DNA from: Methanofollis sp. W23
GTDB taxonomy: Archaea > Halobacteriota > Methanomicrobia > Methanomicrobiales > Methanofollaceae
DNA length: 64,000 nucleotides
Assembly (NCBI RefSeq): GCF_017875325.1
Contig: NZ_JAGGMN010000001.1
Location: 2,562,140-2,626,139 of the forward strand
Reading direction: 5' to 3'
The translations under genes were made by a program, and so were the position numbers. Positions 10,324 through 18,547 of the stretch are shown one piece after another (positions within the stretch are counted from its first letter, which is position 1; the number at the start of each line of letters is the position of its first letter). The notes beneath the pieces were generated by a model. That model worked only from the letters and a program-made list of their open reading frames with translations, had not been told where the DNA came from and did not search any database.

Positions 10324-11112
10324 TCAATTCCGCAGCTCTTCGGAAAAATCGACCGAATTAGTTGAAGAGGGGATAGTAAGGACCGGAGAAAGAACTTCGT
10401 ACCATCGCTCGGCCATCTTGTGCTCTCCCAGGTGGTTTGGATGCAGGTGGTCCCTGAGGTCGGTCCTGGTATCAAACCCGGTGTTCTGATCGACATGGAA
10501 GACCCGTGACTGGGAGGTGTCCAGGGATCTGACCAGACCAGGGATCTCTGTGTTGAATGCGTCTACATATTGCGTGAAAAATGAAAATTTCATCGGGATG
10601 ATCTCGGCGATATAGATCGTGACTCCGGGGTTGTACTCCCTGAGTGTCCTGACGACCGCTCTGAGATCTTCGATGGTGGCGGCGGCCACCGCCTCCGGGG
10701 TGTCCGGGTACCCCTGCTGGAGGATGTCGTTGGTGCCGAGGTGGATGAGGACATGATCAGGAACCTCCCCCCTCGTCTCAAGACTCTCCAGCCAGGTCGA
10801 GAGATCTCCATTCTGTGGTTCATAGTCGGAGTTTCCGGAGGCGATATGGTCCGCCCGCCATCCTGAACGCCCTTCATTGTCCCTGTCAAAATCAAACTGG
10901 GAATCGGGTCCAGATCGTGTCCCGACAAAATTTACCCTGTAGCCGTTCTCCTGCAGGAGGTTCCAGAGATGGTAGCGATAACTGGGATAGTTCACTCCGC
11001 TCTGCGTATCGGTCCCCCCTGCGGTAACCGAATCTCCAAGAGGCATGATCTTTATCATATCATCTGCCGCCAGGCCCGTGCCGATGACTGCAGTACAGGA
11101 TAAAATTACCAA
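10324..11112 (-). CDS. Secreted SGNH/GDSL-type hydrolase (probably truncated)
   Basis: The 262-residue product has the SGNH esterase blocks: PLGDSVTAGG (nucleophile Ser), GTND (block III) and DHLHPN (catalytic Asp and His). It is probably an extracellular carbohydrate esterase or lipase-like hydrolase acting on cell-surface glycans. A hydrophobic leader ending GTGLAADD suggests secretion. The start is doubtful: the only in-frame start is TTG at 11112. Upstream the frame reads VTRRILSLL, the expected basic part of a signal peptide, while the nearby ATG is one base out of frame. The reading frame ends just before remnants of PKD and CBM6 domains, so the gene may be a decaying fragment of a longer one. 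Confidence 0.7.
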   Translation of the reverse strand: MVILSCTAVIGTGLAADDMIKIMPLGDSVTAGGTDTQSGVNYPSYRYHLWNLLQENGYRVNFVGTRSGPDSQFDFDRDNEGRSGWRADHIASGNSDYEPQNGDLSTWLESLETRGEVPDHVLIHLGTNDILQQGYPDTPEAVAAATIEDLRAVVRTLREYNPGVTIYIAEIIPMKFSFFTQYVDAFNTEIPGLVRSLDTSQSRVFHVDQNTGFDTRTDLRDHLHPNHLGEHKMAERWYEVLSPVLTIPSSTNSVDFSEELRN

Positions 11113-11350
11113 TAATGAAAGAATGCGTCTCGTAACCCATCCCCCCCATAACCATCAGAGTAGGGGAATGATACGACCACGATTATATATAAATTTCCCG
11201 AGATCTCGCCAGTTCAGGCAGATAAGATCGGGTATATTGCCAGAACGCCCGAAAATAATTGGTTAGAACGATGATCACGCAGTTTATTTCTGGCTGATGC
11301 GGGATTTAAGAATTTCTGGTAATATCATGTGGGGCCGGGATCGCCGCAAT

Positions 11351-11360
11351 GCATATATAC
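11351..11360 (+). promoter_or_regulatory. TATA box of the 11402 glycosyltransferase
   Basis: GCATATATAC lies about 45 bp before the GTG at 11402. It falls inside the longer open frame that begins at 11297, so it argues for the internal start. Confidence 0.5.
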
Positions 11361-11401
11361 GAAGCATCTCCCCAAAGAGAGATCCAGACGGGGGAGACAA
11401 G

Positions 11402-12319
11402 GTGGAGAGAGATAACGTTGCCATCCTGATCATCAACTGGAACGGCAGGGAGGACACGCTGGAGTGTATCAGGTCACTGCAGGAACAGGACTATCCGGCC
11501 TGCGAGATCATCGTCGTCGACAATGGATCGACCGACGGTTCGGCCGATGCCTTCAGGGCCGTCGACCCCCCGGTGGTGCTCATCGAGACCGGGGAGAACC
11601 TGGGGTTTGCAGGCGGGATCAATCTCGGCGTCAGGTACGCGATGGAGCATGGGATCCCCTACACCCTCATCTACAACAACGACACCATCGCTGACTCAAG
11701 GATGGTGAGCAGTCTGGTCGAGGTCCTGGAATCTGACCCGACGGTGGGGATCGTCACCGGCAAGGTCTATGACTACTATGTTCCAGACCGTCTCCTCGTG
11801 GTGGGCAAAAAGATCAACTTCTCCACCGGTCAGATGATCAATGAAGGGTATTCAGAGACAGACCATGGGCAGCACGACGAGGTCCGTGAATATTCCTACA
11901 TCGACGGGGTCTACTGGTTGTCAAGGACCGAAGTCTTTGAAAATGTCGGGTTCTTTGACACCGGATATTTTTATCAGTTCGAAGAGGTGGATTTCTGTGC
12001 CCGGGCAAACCGGCAGTACCGGATCCTCTATACGCCGCATGCAAAGATCTGGCACAAGGGAGGGAGGAGTGTCGGCGGGCGGAAGAGTCCGACAGAGGTC
12101 TACTACTTTGCCAGGAACAAGTTCATCTTCATGCGCCGGTATGCGACCCAGAAACAGTTCCTGACATTTCTCCTCCATCAGGCCATCGTGGACAACCCCA
12201 GGGAACTCGGTGGGGCGGTGGTAAAAGGGCGGTTCAACACATGTGTACCGCAGATCCGGGGAGTGGTGGACGGGATCCGCCATGTCATGGCAGGGCCCGG
12301 GTCAGTTCCTGGAAAATAA
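11402..12319 (+). CDS. Family 2 glycosyltransferase (rhamnosyltransferase-like)
   Basis: The core VAILIINWNGREDTLECIRS and EIIVVDNGSTDGSADAF is typical of GT2 enzymes of the WbbL/rhamnosyltransferase group. YNNDT holds the metal-binding acidic pair, and the region around YIDGVYWLSRTEVFENVGF is the usual acceptor loop. I chose the GTG at 11402 because it follows a GGGGGA ribosome-binding site by 7 bases and lies downstream of a TATA box. The frame itself is open back to 11297. The enzyme probably acts in the same surface-glycan pathway as its neighbours. Confidence 0.88.
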   Translation: MERDNVAILIINWNGREDTLECIRSLQEQDYPACEIIVVDNGSTDGSADAFRAVDPPVVLIETGENLGFAGGINLGVRYAMEHGIPYTLIYNNDTIADSRMVSSLVEVLESDPTVGIVTGKVYDYYVPDRLLVVGKKINFSTGQMINEGYSETDHGQHDEVREYSYIDGVYWLSRTEVFENVGFFDTGYFYQFEEVDFCARANRQYRILYTPHAKIWHKGGRSVGGRKSPTEVYYFARNKFIFMRRYATQKQFLTFLLHQAIVDNPRELGGAVVKGRFNTCVPQIRGVVDGIRHVMAGPGSVPGK

Positions 12320-12361
12320 GGGGGATGAAGTCCAACGGCAGAACGCCGGACTGCCCCCCGC

Positions 12362-15300
12362 TCAAGAACCGGATGCGCTGGCAAAGGAGAACTTGTCGAG
12401 GTTCAGGGAACCGTCGAATGCCACCCTGATGGTGTGCTCGCCGCCAGGGAGCGGAATGCTCTTCTTCACCGTGGTGAATGTGCCCCACGACCCTGTGTTC
12501 GGCGAGGTCACGGTCGCGACCTCTTTCCCGTCGACGAGGACCTTCATGGCCTGCCCATTCATGGCTGAGGCGACAGTGAATGTGGCGTCATAGGTCCCTG
12601 CTCGTGGGACGTCAACGGTGTACTGGAGCCATTCGCCAGGGAAGGCATAGGCGACGGTGGTAACACCATTCTTCTCCCAATACTCGATGTCGACACCTTC
12701 TTGACGGTACGCACCGCCCCTGTTCTCCGCGTCTCTGTCATGATAGGCGACACCCTCGCCGCCCTCGTCATAGTCTTCGGCCTGGACCGTAAAGGAGACT
12801 GCGTCCTGACCCTTCGTGACCGCGACCCTGTCGAGGTTCAGGGAACCGTCAAAGACAAGCCTGAGGGTGTGCTCACCTGCAGGGAGTTCGACGCTCTTTT
12901 TCACTGTGGTGAACGTGCCCCACGAACCGGTGTTTGGCGAGGTCATGGTCGCGACCTCTTCGCCGTCGACGAGGACCTTCATGGCCTGCCCGTCCATGGC
13001 TGAGGCGACGGTGCACGCCATATCATACGTCCCTGCTTCGGCAACGTCAACGGTGTACTGGAGCCACTCGCCTGCATAGGCGTAGGCGATGGTGGTGACG
13101 CCGACCTTCTCCCAGTTCTCGATATCGACACCATCTTTGCGGTATGCCCCGCCTTCGTTCACGGCGTCGGTGTCATGATAGGCGACGCCCTCGCCGCCTT
13201 CGTTATAATCTTCGGCTTCAAATGATCCAGGGAGTGCAATTGCTGCCTTGTCTCCTGAGTCAGAACCTGACGATTCAGATGCTGAGAGCACCATCTTGTC
13301 GAAGTTCAGGGATCCTTCAAAGACCACCTTGATGACATGTGTCCCGGCAGGGAGTTCGACACTCTTCTTCACCGCGGTGAATTTTCCCCAGGATCCGGTG
13401 TTCGGCGAGGTCATGGTCGCGACTTCTTCGTCGTCGACGAGAACCTTCATGGCCTGCCCGTCCATGGCTGAAGCAACGGTGCACGCCACATCGTACGTCC
13501 CTGCTTCGGCGACGTCGACGGTGTACTGGAGCCACTCGCCAGGGAATGCATAGGCGATGGTAGTGATATCACTGGCTTTCCAGTATTCAATATCGACGCC
13601 GTCTTTGCGGTATGCCCCGCCTTCGTTCACGTCGTCGGTGTCATGATAGGCGACGCCTTCGCCGCCTTCGTCATAATCTTCGGCCTCAATGGTGCCAGGG
13701 ACGGCGGCACCCATATCAGTGCCTGACCCGTCCTCTGAGCCTGAGTCGCCGCCAGAGCCGTCATCAGGGTTTGAACCGGAGGTGGTGTTCCTGGCAAAGG
13801 CGATCTTGTCCAGGTTCAGCGATCCGTCGAAGGCGACTTTGAATGTGTGGTCTCCTTCGGAGAGGTCGAAGGTCTTTCTCATTGTCGTGAACGTACCCCA
13901 TGACCCGGTGTTCGGGGCTTCAACAGCGGCGATCTCCTCGCCATCGACGAGCACCATCATAGACTGCCCGTTCATGGCGGATGCGACGGTGAAGTCGGCG
14001 TCATAGGTCCCTGCCTCGGTGACATTGACCGAGTACTGGAGCCACTCGCCCGGATATGCATAGGCGATGGTGGTCGCGCCGTTCTTCGCCCAGTATTCAA
14101 TATCAACGCCGTCCTCGCGGTATTCTCCGCCTTCGTTCACGGCATCGGTGTCATGATAACCGACCCCTTCTCCGCCCTGGTCATAGTCCTCGGCCTCGAC
14201 CGTGCCAGGGAGAGTGTGCCTCTCCACCGGCTTAGGGGTTGGGTCAGGATCTGGGGTTGGGGTTGGGGTCGGGGTGGGGTCCACCGGGTCGGTGGACCGC
14301 GTGATCTTCAGTCCTGCAGTGTCCATACCTGACGACGGCGAGACAACCTTGTACGGGTTCTCCGCATAGTTGCCGGTTGCCGTCCCTTCGAGGACGCTGT
14401 TCACACCATAGTGCGAATACAGGATGTTCTCAGGCCCGCCTTCGATAGTCAGGTCGAAGTACGAGTTCTGGCATGGCAGGTCTCGACCGATTGCCGGGTA
14501 GTACTTCCCGAGCCTGATCATGTAGCCGTCGACACCCTCTGCGTCGATGATCTTGAAGTTCTCGAACCTCACGTCATTGGTGTTCGAGGCATCGATGGCA
14601 TACCCGCCTGCGTTCTCGCTCACACAGTTGGTGAAGACATTCGGAGATTTGAAGCCGTTCCAGTGGATCAGGAAGTAGTCAGAGGCTTCCGAGTCCTTGG
14701 AGTAGCAGTTCTCGAACTTCGCACCATTCGACGACCAGATCATGAACCCGTGATGGTTCCCGATCGCCGTGCAGTCCTTCACCGTGACCCCGTTGTTGAG
14801 GAAGAACCCTGCACCGAAGATGAGGTTCATGTCCTGCTGGGTGTCAGATTCAGGGAACCGTGCCTGTTTTCTGAGACCGTTGTTCTTGCTTGTACAGTTC
14901 TCGAAGACAACGTTCTTTGTGGTGGGGGCCGCTTCGATGTGGAAGCCGGATTCCCAGTTGTCCTCTGCGTAGCAGTCTTTGATCAGTGCGTTCTCAAGGT
15001 CGTTGTGCTCTACGAAGATGAATCCTGCAGACCAGGGGTGCGAGTTGTCGTCGGCACCACACCGGATCGCCTTGCAGTTCTCATACGTGATGTCGGAGAC
15101 CTTCAGGCCAGCACTGGTCGCATCGATGTTGAACCCTGTCCAGGTCAGGTCGATGGCAGTGCAGTCCTTGAACGAGATGTCGGTGAGGCTGTGTCCAGGA
15201 CACCAGACCGTGAACCCGCCGTTCATCCGGGTGTCACCGGTCACGGTCACACTCTGGACTGAGACGTGGCTGTACTGGATCCAGACGGCACCTTGGCCTG

Positions 15301-15667
15301 ATACGGTGAACCCCTCGAGGTGGGTATTCTCGTTGGCGAATACACCGTCCCAGTTACCTTGGATATCGATCCTGGTCTTGTCTTCGCCAGAGCCCATGAG
15401 TGTTGTCCCAGGTGCCATCTTGATACTGCCTTGTGTGCTGTACGTCCCGGCGGCAAGGTGAACCGTGCCGCCGTTCCCGGCCGCGTTGAGCGCATTTGTG
15501 ATCTCAACCTGGTCGGAATTACCGTCACAGACATAATCTGCCTGTGCCTTTGCATCCTGCGAACTGTCAGATGCAGCCACGTTGAGGGTGGCAGCAGCAC
15601 TGACCGCTGGCATCAGGCATATGAGCACTGAAGCCAGGAGCAGGAGGCGCAACATTGATCTGTTCAT
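12362..15667 (-). CDS. Secreted right-handed beta-helix protein with four CBM6-like modules
   Basis: The 1101-residue protein has a clear signal peptide (MNRSMLRLLLLASVLICLMP, ending VSAAA). Residues about 25-455 form a parallel beta-helix of the pectate-lyase/NosD type, with many short repeats and the motif GADDNSHPWSAGFI. A PTPTPTPDPDP linker follows. Four CBM6-like modules of about 140 residues then follow, from about residue 483; each has EAEDYD, YHDTD, GGxYRxDGVDIEYW, PGEWLQY and NTGSWGTFTT. The modules are separated by Ser/Gly/Asp-rich linkers. It is likely an extracellular polysaccharide-binding or cleaving protein. A TATA-like TTTAAAAG near 15722 and a GAGG ribosome-binding site precede the ATG. 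Confidence 0.88.
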   Translation of the reverse strand: MNRSMLRLLLLASVLICLMPAVSAAATLNVAASDSSQDAKAQADYVCDGNSDQVEITNALNAAGNGGTVHLAAGTYSTQGSIKMAPGTTLMGSGEDKTRIDIQGNWDGVFANENTHLEGFTVSGQGAVWIQYSHVSVQSVTVTGDTRMNGGFTVWCPGHSLTDISFKDCTAIDLTWTGFNIDATSAGLKVSDITYENCKAIRCGADDNSHPWSAGFIFVEHNDLENALIKDCYAEDNWESGFHIEAAPTTKNVVFENCTSKNNGLRKQARFPESDTQQDMNLIFGAGFFLNNGVTVKDCTAIGNHHGFMIWSSNGAKFENCYSKDSEASDYFLIHWNGFKSPNVFTNCVSENAGGYAIDASNTNDVRFENFKIIDAEGVDGYMIRLGKYYPAIGRDLPCQNSYFDLTIEGGPENILYSHYGVNSVLEGTATGNYAENPYKVVSPSSGMDTAGLKITRSTDPVDPTPTPTPTPDPDPTPKPVERHTLPGTVEAEDYDQGGEGVGYHDTDAVNEGGEYREDGVDIEYWAKNGATTIAYAYPGEWLQYSVNVTEAGTYDADFTVASAMNGQSMMVLVDGEEIAAVEAPNTGSWGTFTTMRKTFDLSEGDHTFKVAFDGSLNLDKIAFARNTTSGSNPDDGSGGDSGSEDGSGTDMGAAVPGTIEAEDYDEGGEGVAYHDTDDVNEGGAYRKDGVDIEYWKASDITTIAYAFPGEWLQYTVDVAEAGTYDVACTVASAMDGQAMKVLVDDEEVATMTSPNTGSWGKFTAVKKSVELPAGTHVIKVVFEGSLNFDKMVLSASESSGSDSGDKAAIALPGSFEAEDYNEGGEGVAYHDTDAVNEGGAYRKDGVDIENWEKVGVTTIAYAYAGEWLQYTVDVAEAGTYDMACTVASAMDGQAMKVLVDGEEVATMTSPNTGSWGTFTTVKKSVELPAGEHTLRLVFDGSLNLDRVAVTKGQDAVSFTVQAEDYDEGGEGVAYHDRDAENRGGAYRQEGVDIEYWEKNGVTTVAYAFPGEWLQYTVDVPRAGTYDATFTVASAMNGQAMKVLVDGKEVATVTSPNTGSWGTFTTVKKSIPLPGGEHTIRVAFDGSLNLDKFSFASASGS

Positions 15668-16182
15668 GGAATGTTCCTCATGTTCATCCCCCCGTCTAGA
15701 TCACTTTTCACACATTGTACTTTTAAACATTGTGATAGGGGATTATTCAATCTCCAAAAATATTTTCGGAATTTGGTGTCAAACGAAGGAAATGCAAAAT
15801 AATTTTCACAAAATCATGGTCTGGCTATCGTTGAATTCTCATCTGGTGTGGGGGCGGTTTCAGGCAGGATATTGGGTATGGATCTGGAATTTGTTGTTGG
15901 AATGACCATCTAATGATCGGGATCTTATGCAACGCGACATCAGCAATAAAACGATTTGAATATATGCAAAATAACGTCTATTTTGACAGATGTGGGCATG
16001 GGCGCTCGGATCATCCCGGAGCGCAAGTAGATATAATCTTCGGAAAAAAATGGAATATTCATGGAGATGCATAATCAAAATGTATGGAATTATGATAGAT
16101 ACGAGGTTCTGGATCTGATCTCTTTGGGATACTGTCGTCCAGGATGGAGAAAAGACAGATAAAACACACAATATTCTTTATT
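15668..16182. other. AT-rich intergenic region
   Basis: This 515-bp gap is distinctly more AT-rich than its surroundings. Apart from the promoter of the 15667 gene I see no gene, no element ends and no strong hairpin. Confidence 0.5.
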
Positions 16183-17841
16183 TTATGTATTAAAAATAGG
16201 GGAAATCCGTGAAAAGATTTCTCGAATAACATCAATCATTGGGCCGACAATCGCTATCCCAGGACGGGTTTCATCTCCATCTCTCTCGATATGGTCTTTG
16301 ATAGAGAAATTCGATACCATAACGGTCCCCAGGGCATCGTTTCTTATTCCTGGGGAAACTGAATTTCCAAATATCATGGTATCTCGCACACTCACGCTAC
16401 CCGCATCAGGGAGTGTCTCGCTGATGCGGACCGCTGCTCCCGGCCCCTCCATCACGATCCGCATCCCCTCGATGGTCACCCCCTGTGTCGTCTTTCCCCC
16501 GACCGCTCGCTGCCCGTCACTGGCGATCAGGATGGGGCATGACCCCGAGGTTTCGATCCCCCCGGAGAGGGTGAGGTCACGCCCGAGGTACACATAGACG
16601 ATATTTGGGGAGCTCCCTCCGATGATATTCATATCGAAGGAAGATGACTCGCACGGGTAATCATAGTCAAGAGAAGGCTCATATCCGCCGATCTGGATGC
16701 ATGAGTGCCCGTCTCCAACAGGGGAACATACCGTGAAGTTCTCAAATTTGAGGTTTGCCGCATTCCGGATTGAGAGGGCGTGTCGTCCTGCCTCAGTGCT
16801 TATACAATCTATAAACGAGTTGCCTGCGGTGTAACCACTGTGATGAACGATGGAATAGTCGTCCGCGAATGATCGTACTGCAGAGCAGTCTTCAAGATAT
16901 GCTCCGTCTGTTGACCAGAGGAAAAAACCACGATAATTTTCCTGGGCAGTACAGTCCTTCAAGGTGGATGCTTCGATCCCGGTAAACCCGGCACCGAAGG
17001 TGAGGCCTTTCGTCTCAGGTGAATTTGATTCTGGAAAAAGTTGACTTTTTCTGATGCCGTTCTTTACCGCCGTGCAGTTCTCGATCAGTACATTGCGTAC
17101 CGAGATCGCGGCCTCGATATGAAACCCTGATTCCCAGTTGTCTTCAGCATGGCAATCCCTGACCACCACATCTTCGAGGTCATTGTGTTCTGCAAGGATG
17201 AACCCCGCGGACCATGGATGTGAATTGTCGTCCGCGCCGCACCTGATCGCCTGGCAGCGCTCGTACCGCAGATCCCGTACCAGAATCGGATCCCCTCTCC
17301 CATCCACATTGAACCCTGTCCAGGTCAGGTCGACGGCAGTGCAGTCCTCAAAGACCACGTCCTCGATGACCTGCCCTTCTGCCCAGACCGTGTAGCCTCC
17401 ATTCATCTGGGGGGCGCCGGTGACGGTCACCCGCTGGACCAGGACATGACTCCCCTGGACCCAGACCGCACCATGCCCGGTGATCGTCAGGTCGGAGAGG
17501 GAGGTGTGATCATTTGCCACCGCCCCGATCCACCCGTCTGCAAATGTCAGGGTTGTCTGTTCCTCACCGGTCCCCTCAAGATGCCGGCCATCCTTGAGCG
17601 TGACCGAGTCGTCGCAATAGTAGGTTCCAGGCCTGAGGAGAACTTTCCCGCCGTCTCCGGCCATTTCCAACGCGGCATGGATCTCGACCTGATCTGAGAC
17701 TCCGTCGCAGACAATATCGACTCCTCGTACCTCTGAGGATCCCCCGGCGGCAATGGTGATAACACCTGCAGATACTGGAGCTCCAGAGAGGATCGGGAGC
17801 ATCAGCACAACAAAGAACCAGGGCGTGCTTTGCCGGCCCAT
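16183..17841 (-). CDS. Secreted right-handed beta-helix protein, paralogue of the 12362 product
   Basis: The 552-residue protein has a signal peptide (PWFFVVLMLPILSGAPVSA) and a single beta-helix domain. It closely follows the N-terminal half of the neighbouring 1101-residue protein, for example DIVCDGVSDQVEIHAALEMA, GADDNSHPWSAGFI and CHAEDNWESGFHIEAA. It has no CBM modules. The two genes are tandem on the same strand and probably arose by duplication, followed by gain or loss of the CBM tail. The function is likely binding or modification of an extracellular glycan. A TATA box (GGATTTATATTC) lies about 28 bp upstream, so the transcript may be nearly leaderless. Confidence 0.85.
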   Translation of the reverse strand: MGRQSTPWFFVVLMLPILSGAPVSAGVITIAAGGSSEVRGVDIVCDGVSDQVEIHAALEMAGDGGKVLLRPGTYYCDDSVTLKDGRHLEGTGEEQTTLTFADGWIGAVANDHTSLSDLTITGHGAVWVQGSHVLVQRVTVTGAPQMNGGYTVWAEGQVIEDVVFEDCTAVDLTWTGFNVDGRGDPILVRDLRYERCQAIRCGADDNSHPWSAGFILAEHNDLEDVVVRDCHAEDNWESGFHIEAAISVRNVLIENCTAVKNGIRKSQLFPESNSPETKGLTFGAGFTGIEASTLKDCTAQENYRGFFLWSTDGAYLEDCSAVRSFADDYSIVHHSGYTAGNSFIDCISTEAGRHALSIRNAANLKFENFTVCSPVGDGHSCIQIGGYEPSLDYDYPCESSSFDMNIIGGSSPNIVYVYLGRDLTLSGGIETSGSCPILIASDGQRAVGGKTTQGVTIEGMRIVMEGPGAAVRISETLPDAGSVSVRDTMIFGNSVSPGIRNDALGTVMVSNFSIKDHIERDGDETRPGIAIVGPMIDVIREIFSRISPIFNT

Positions 17842-17863
17842 GCCCCCTGGATGGATGGGGGAG

Positions 17864-17900
17864 AATATAAATCCTCTCTCCCCTGTGGGAGAAGATATTT
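17864..17900. promoter_or_regulatory. Divergent TATA boxes between the beta-helix and acetyltransferase genes
   Basis: The minus-strand TATA (ATTTATATT, about 17866-17874) serves the gene starting at 17841. The plus-strand TATA (AGATATTTATGG, about 17889-17900) serves the gene starting at 17930. Both put transcription starts within a few bases of the start codons. Confidence 0.45.
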
Positions 17901-17929
17901 ATGGTGACAGATGTGGATAAGGGCATACG

Positions 17930-18547
17930 ATGTCCTCGAAAGGGCTCTCGACGGTCATACTCGCTGACCTGAATAGGTATTATTCCTATCATGGCAGGGA
18001 CATCACCACTGAAGGAAAGACCGCCATCATCAGGGGGGCCATCATTCACCTTGTCTTTTCCAGGGGATTCAGGGCAATCTTCTATTACCGTCTCAGAAAT
18101 CATGCAGAAAAAAAGAATATCCGTTTTCTCGGCGGGGTGATCGGCATTATCGATGTGTTGTCAAACAGTATCGAGATCCACCCCCGTGCCAGGATTGGTC
18201 CTGGTCTTTTTATGCCGCATCCCCAATGCATCGTCATCGGCGCCGGGGCCGTCCTTGGTTCAAATGTCACCATAAACCAGGGCGTCACCGTCGGGGCTTC
18301 GCCGGGCAAGGAGATAGAGGGGCAGACTGAACCGGTGGTCGAGGACAATGTCCTCCTCGGGGCAGGTGCGAAGGTTCTCGGACCGGTCACCATCGGAGCA
18401 AATGCCATGATCGGGGCGAATGCTGTGGTGGTCAGAGATATCCCTGCCTGGGCGGTTGCAGTCGGGGTGCCTGCAGAGGTCGTCAACAGGGTGGAGACCC
18501 CCTATCATGAACTCCTCGAACGTGCCTATCAGAGAGAAATTATCTGA
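17930..18547 (+). CDS. Hexapeptide-repeat acyltransferase, serine O-acetyltransferase (CysE)-like
   Basis: The 205-residue protein has a helical N-terminus (DLNRYYSYHGRD) and a left-handed beta-helix of hexapeptide repeats. The conserved CysE/WcaB segment is IHPRARIGPGLFMPHPQCIV, followed by GSNVTINQGVTVG. It transfers an acetyl group from acetyl-CoA, either to serine for cysteine synthesis or to a sugar in a surface glycan. Its place inside a glycosyltransferase island favours the sugar role, but the sequence alone does not decide. It converges with and overlaps the next gene by 8 bp. Confidence 0.82.
   Translation: MSSKGLSTVILADLNRYYSYHGRDITTEGKTAIIRGAIIHLVFSRGFRAIFYYRLRNHAEKKNIRFLGGVIGIIDVLSNSIEIHPRARIGPGLFMPHPQCIVIGAGAVLGSNVTINQGVTVGASPGKEIEGQTEPVVEDNVLLGAGAKVLGPVTIGANAMIGANAVVVRDIPAWAVAVGVPAEVVNRVETPYHELLERAYQREII

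Noticed and set aside
12370-14220. Regular repeats of about 420 bp suggesting a CRISPR or satellite
   Set aside because: They are in frame and encode four CBM6-like protein modules; repeat length and lack of unique short spacers exclude CRISPR.
14411-15262. Long plus-strand ORF (283 aa) over the beta-helix gene
   Set aside because: It is antisense to a clearly conserved secreted protein, has no domain signature and is explained by low stop frequency in the opposite frame of GC-rich coding DNA.
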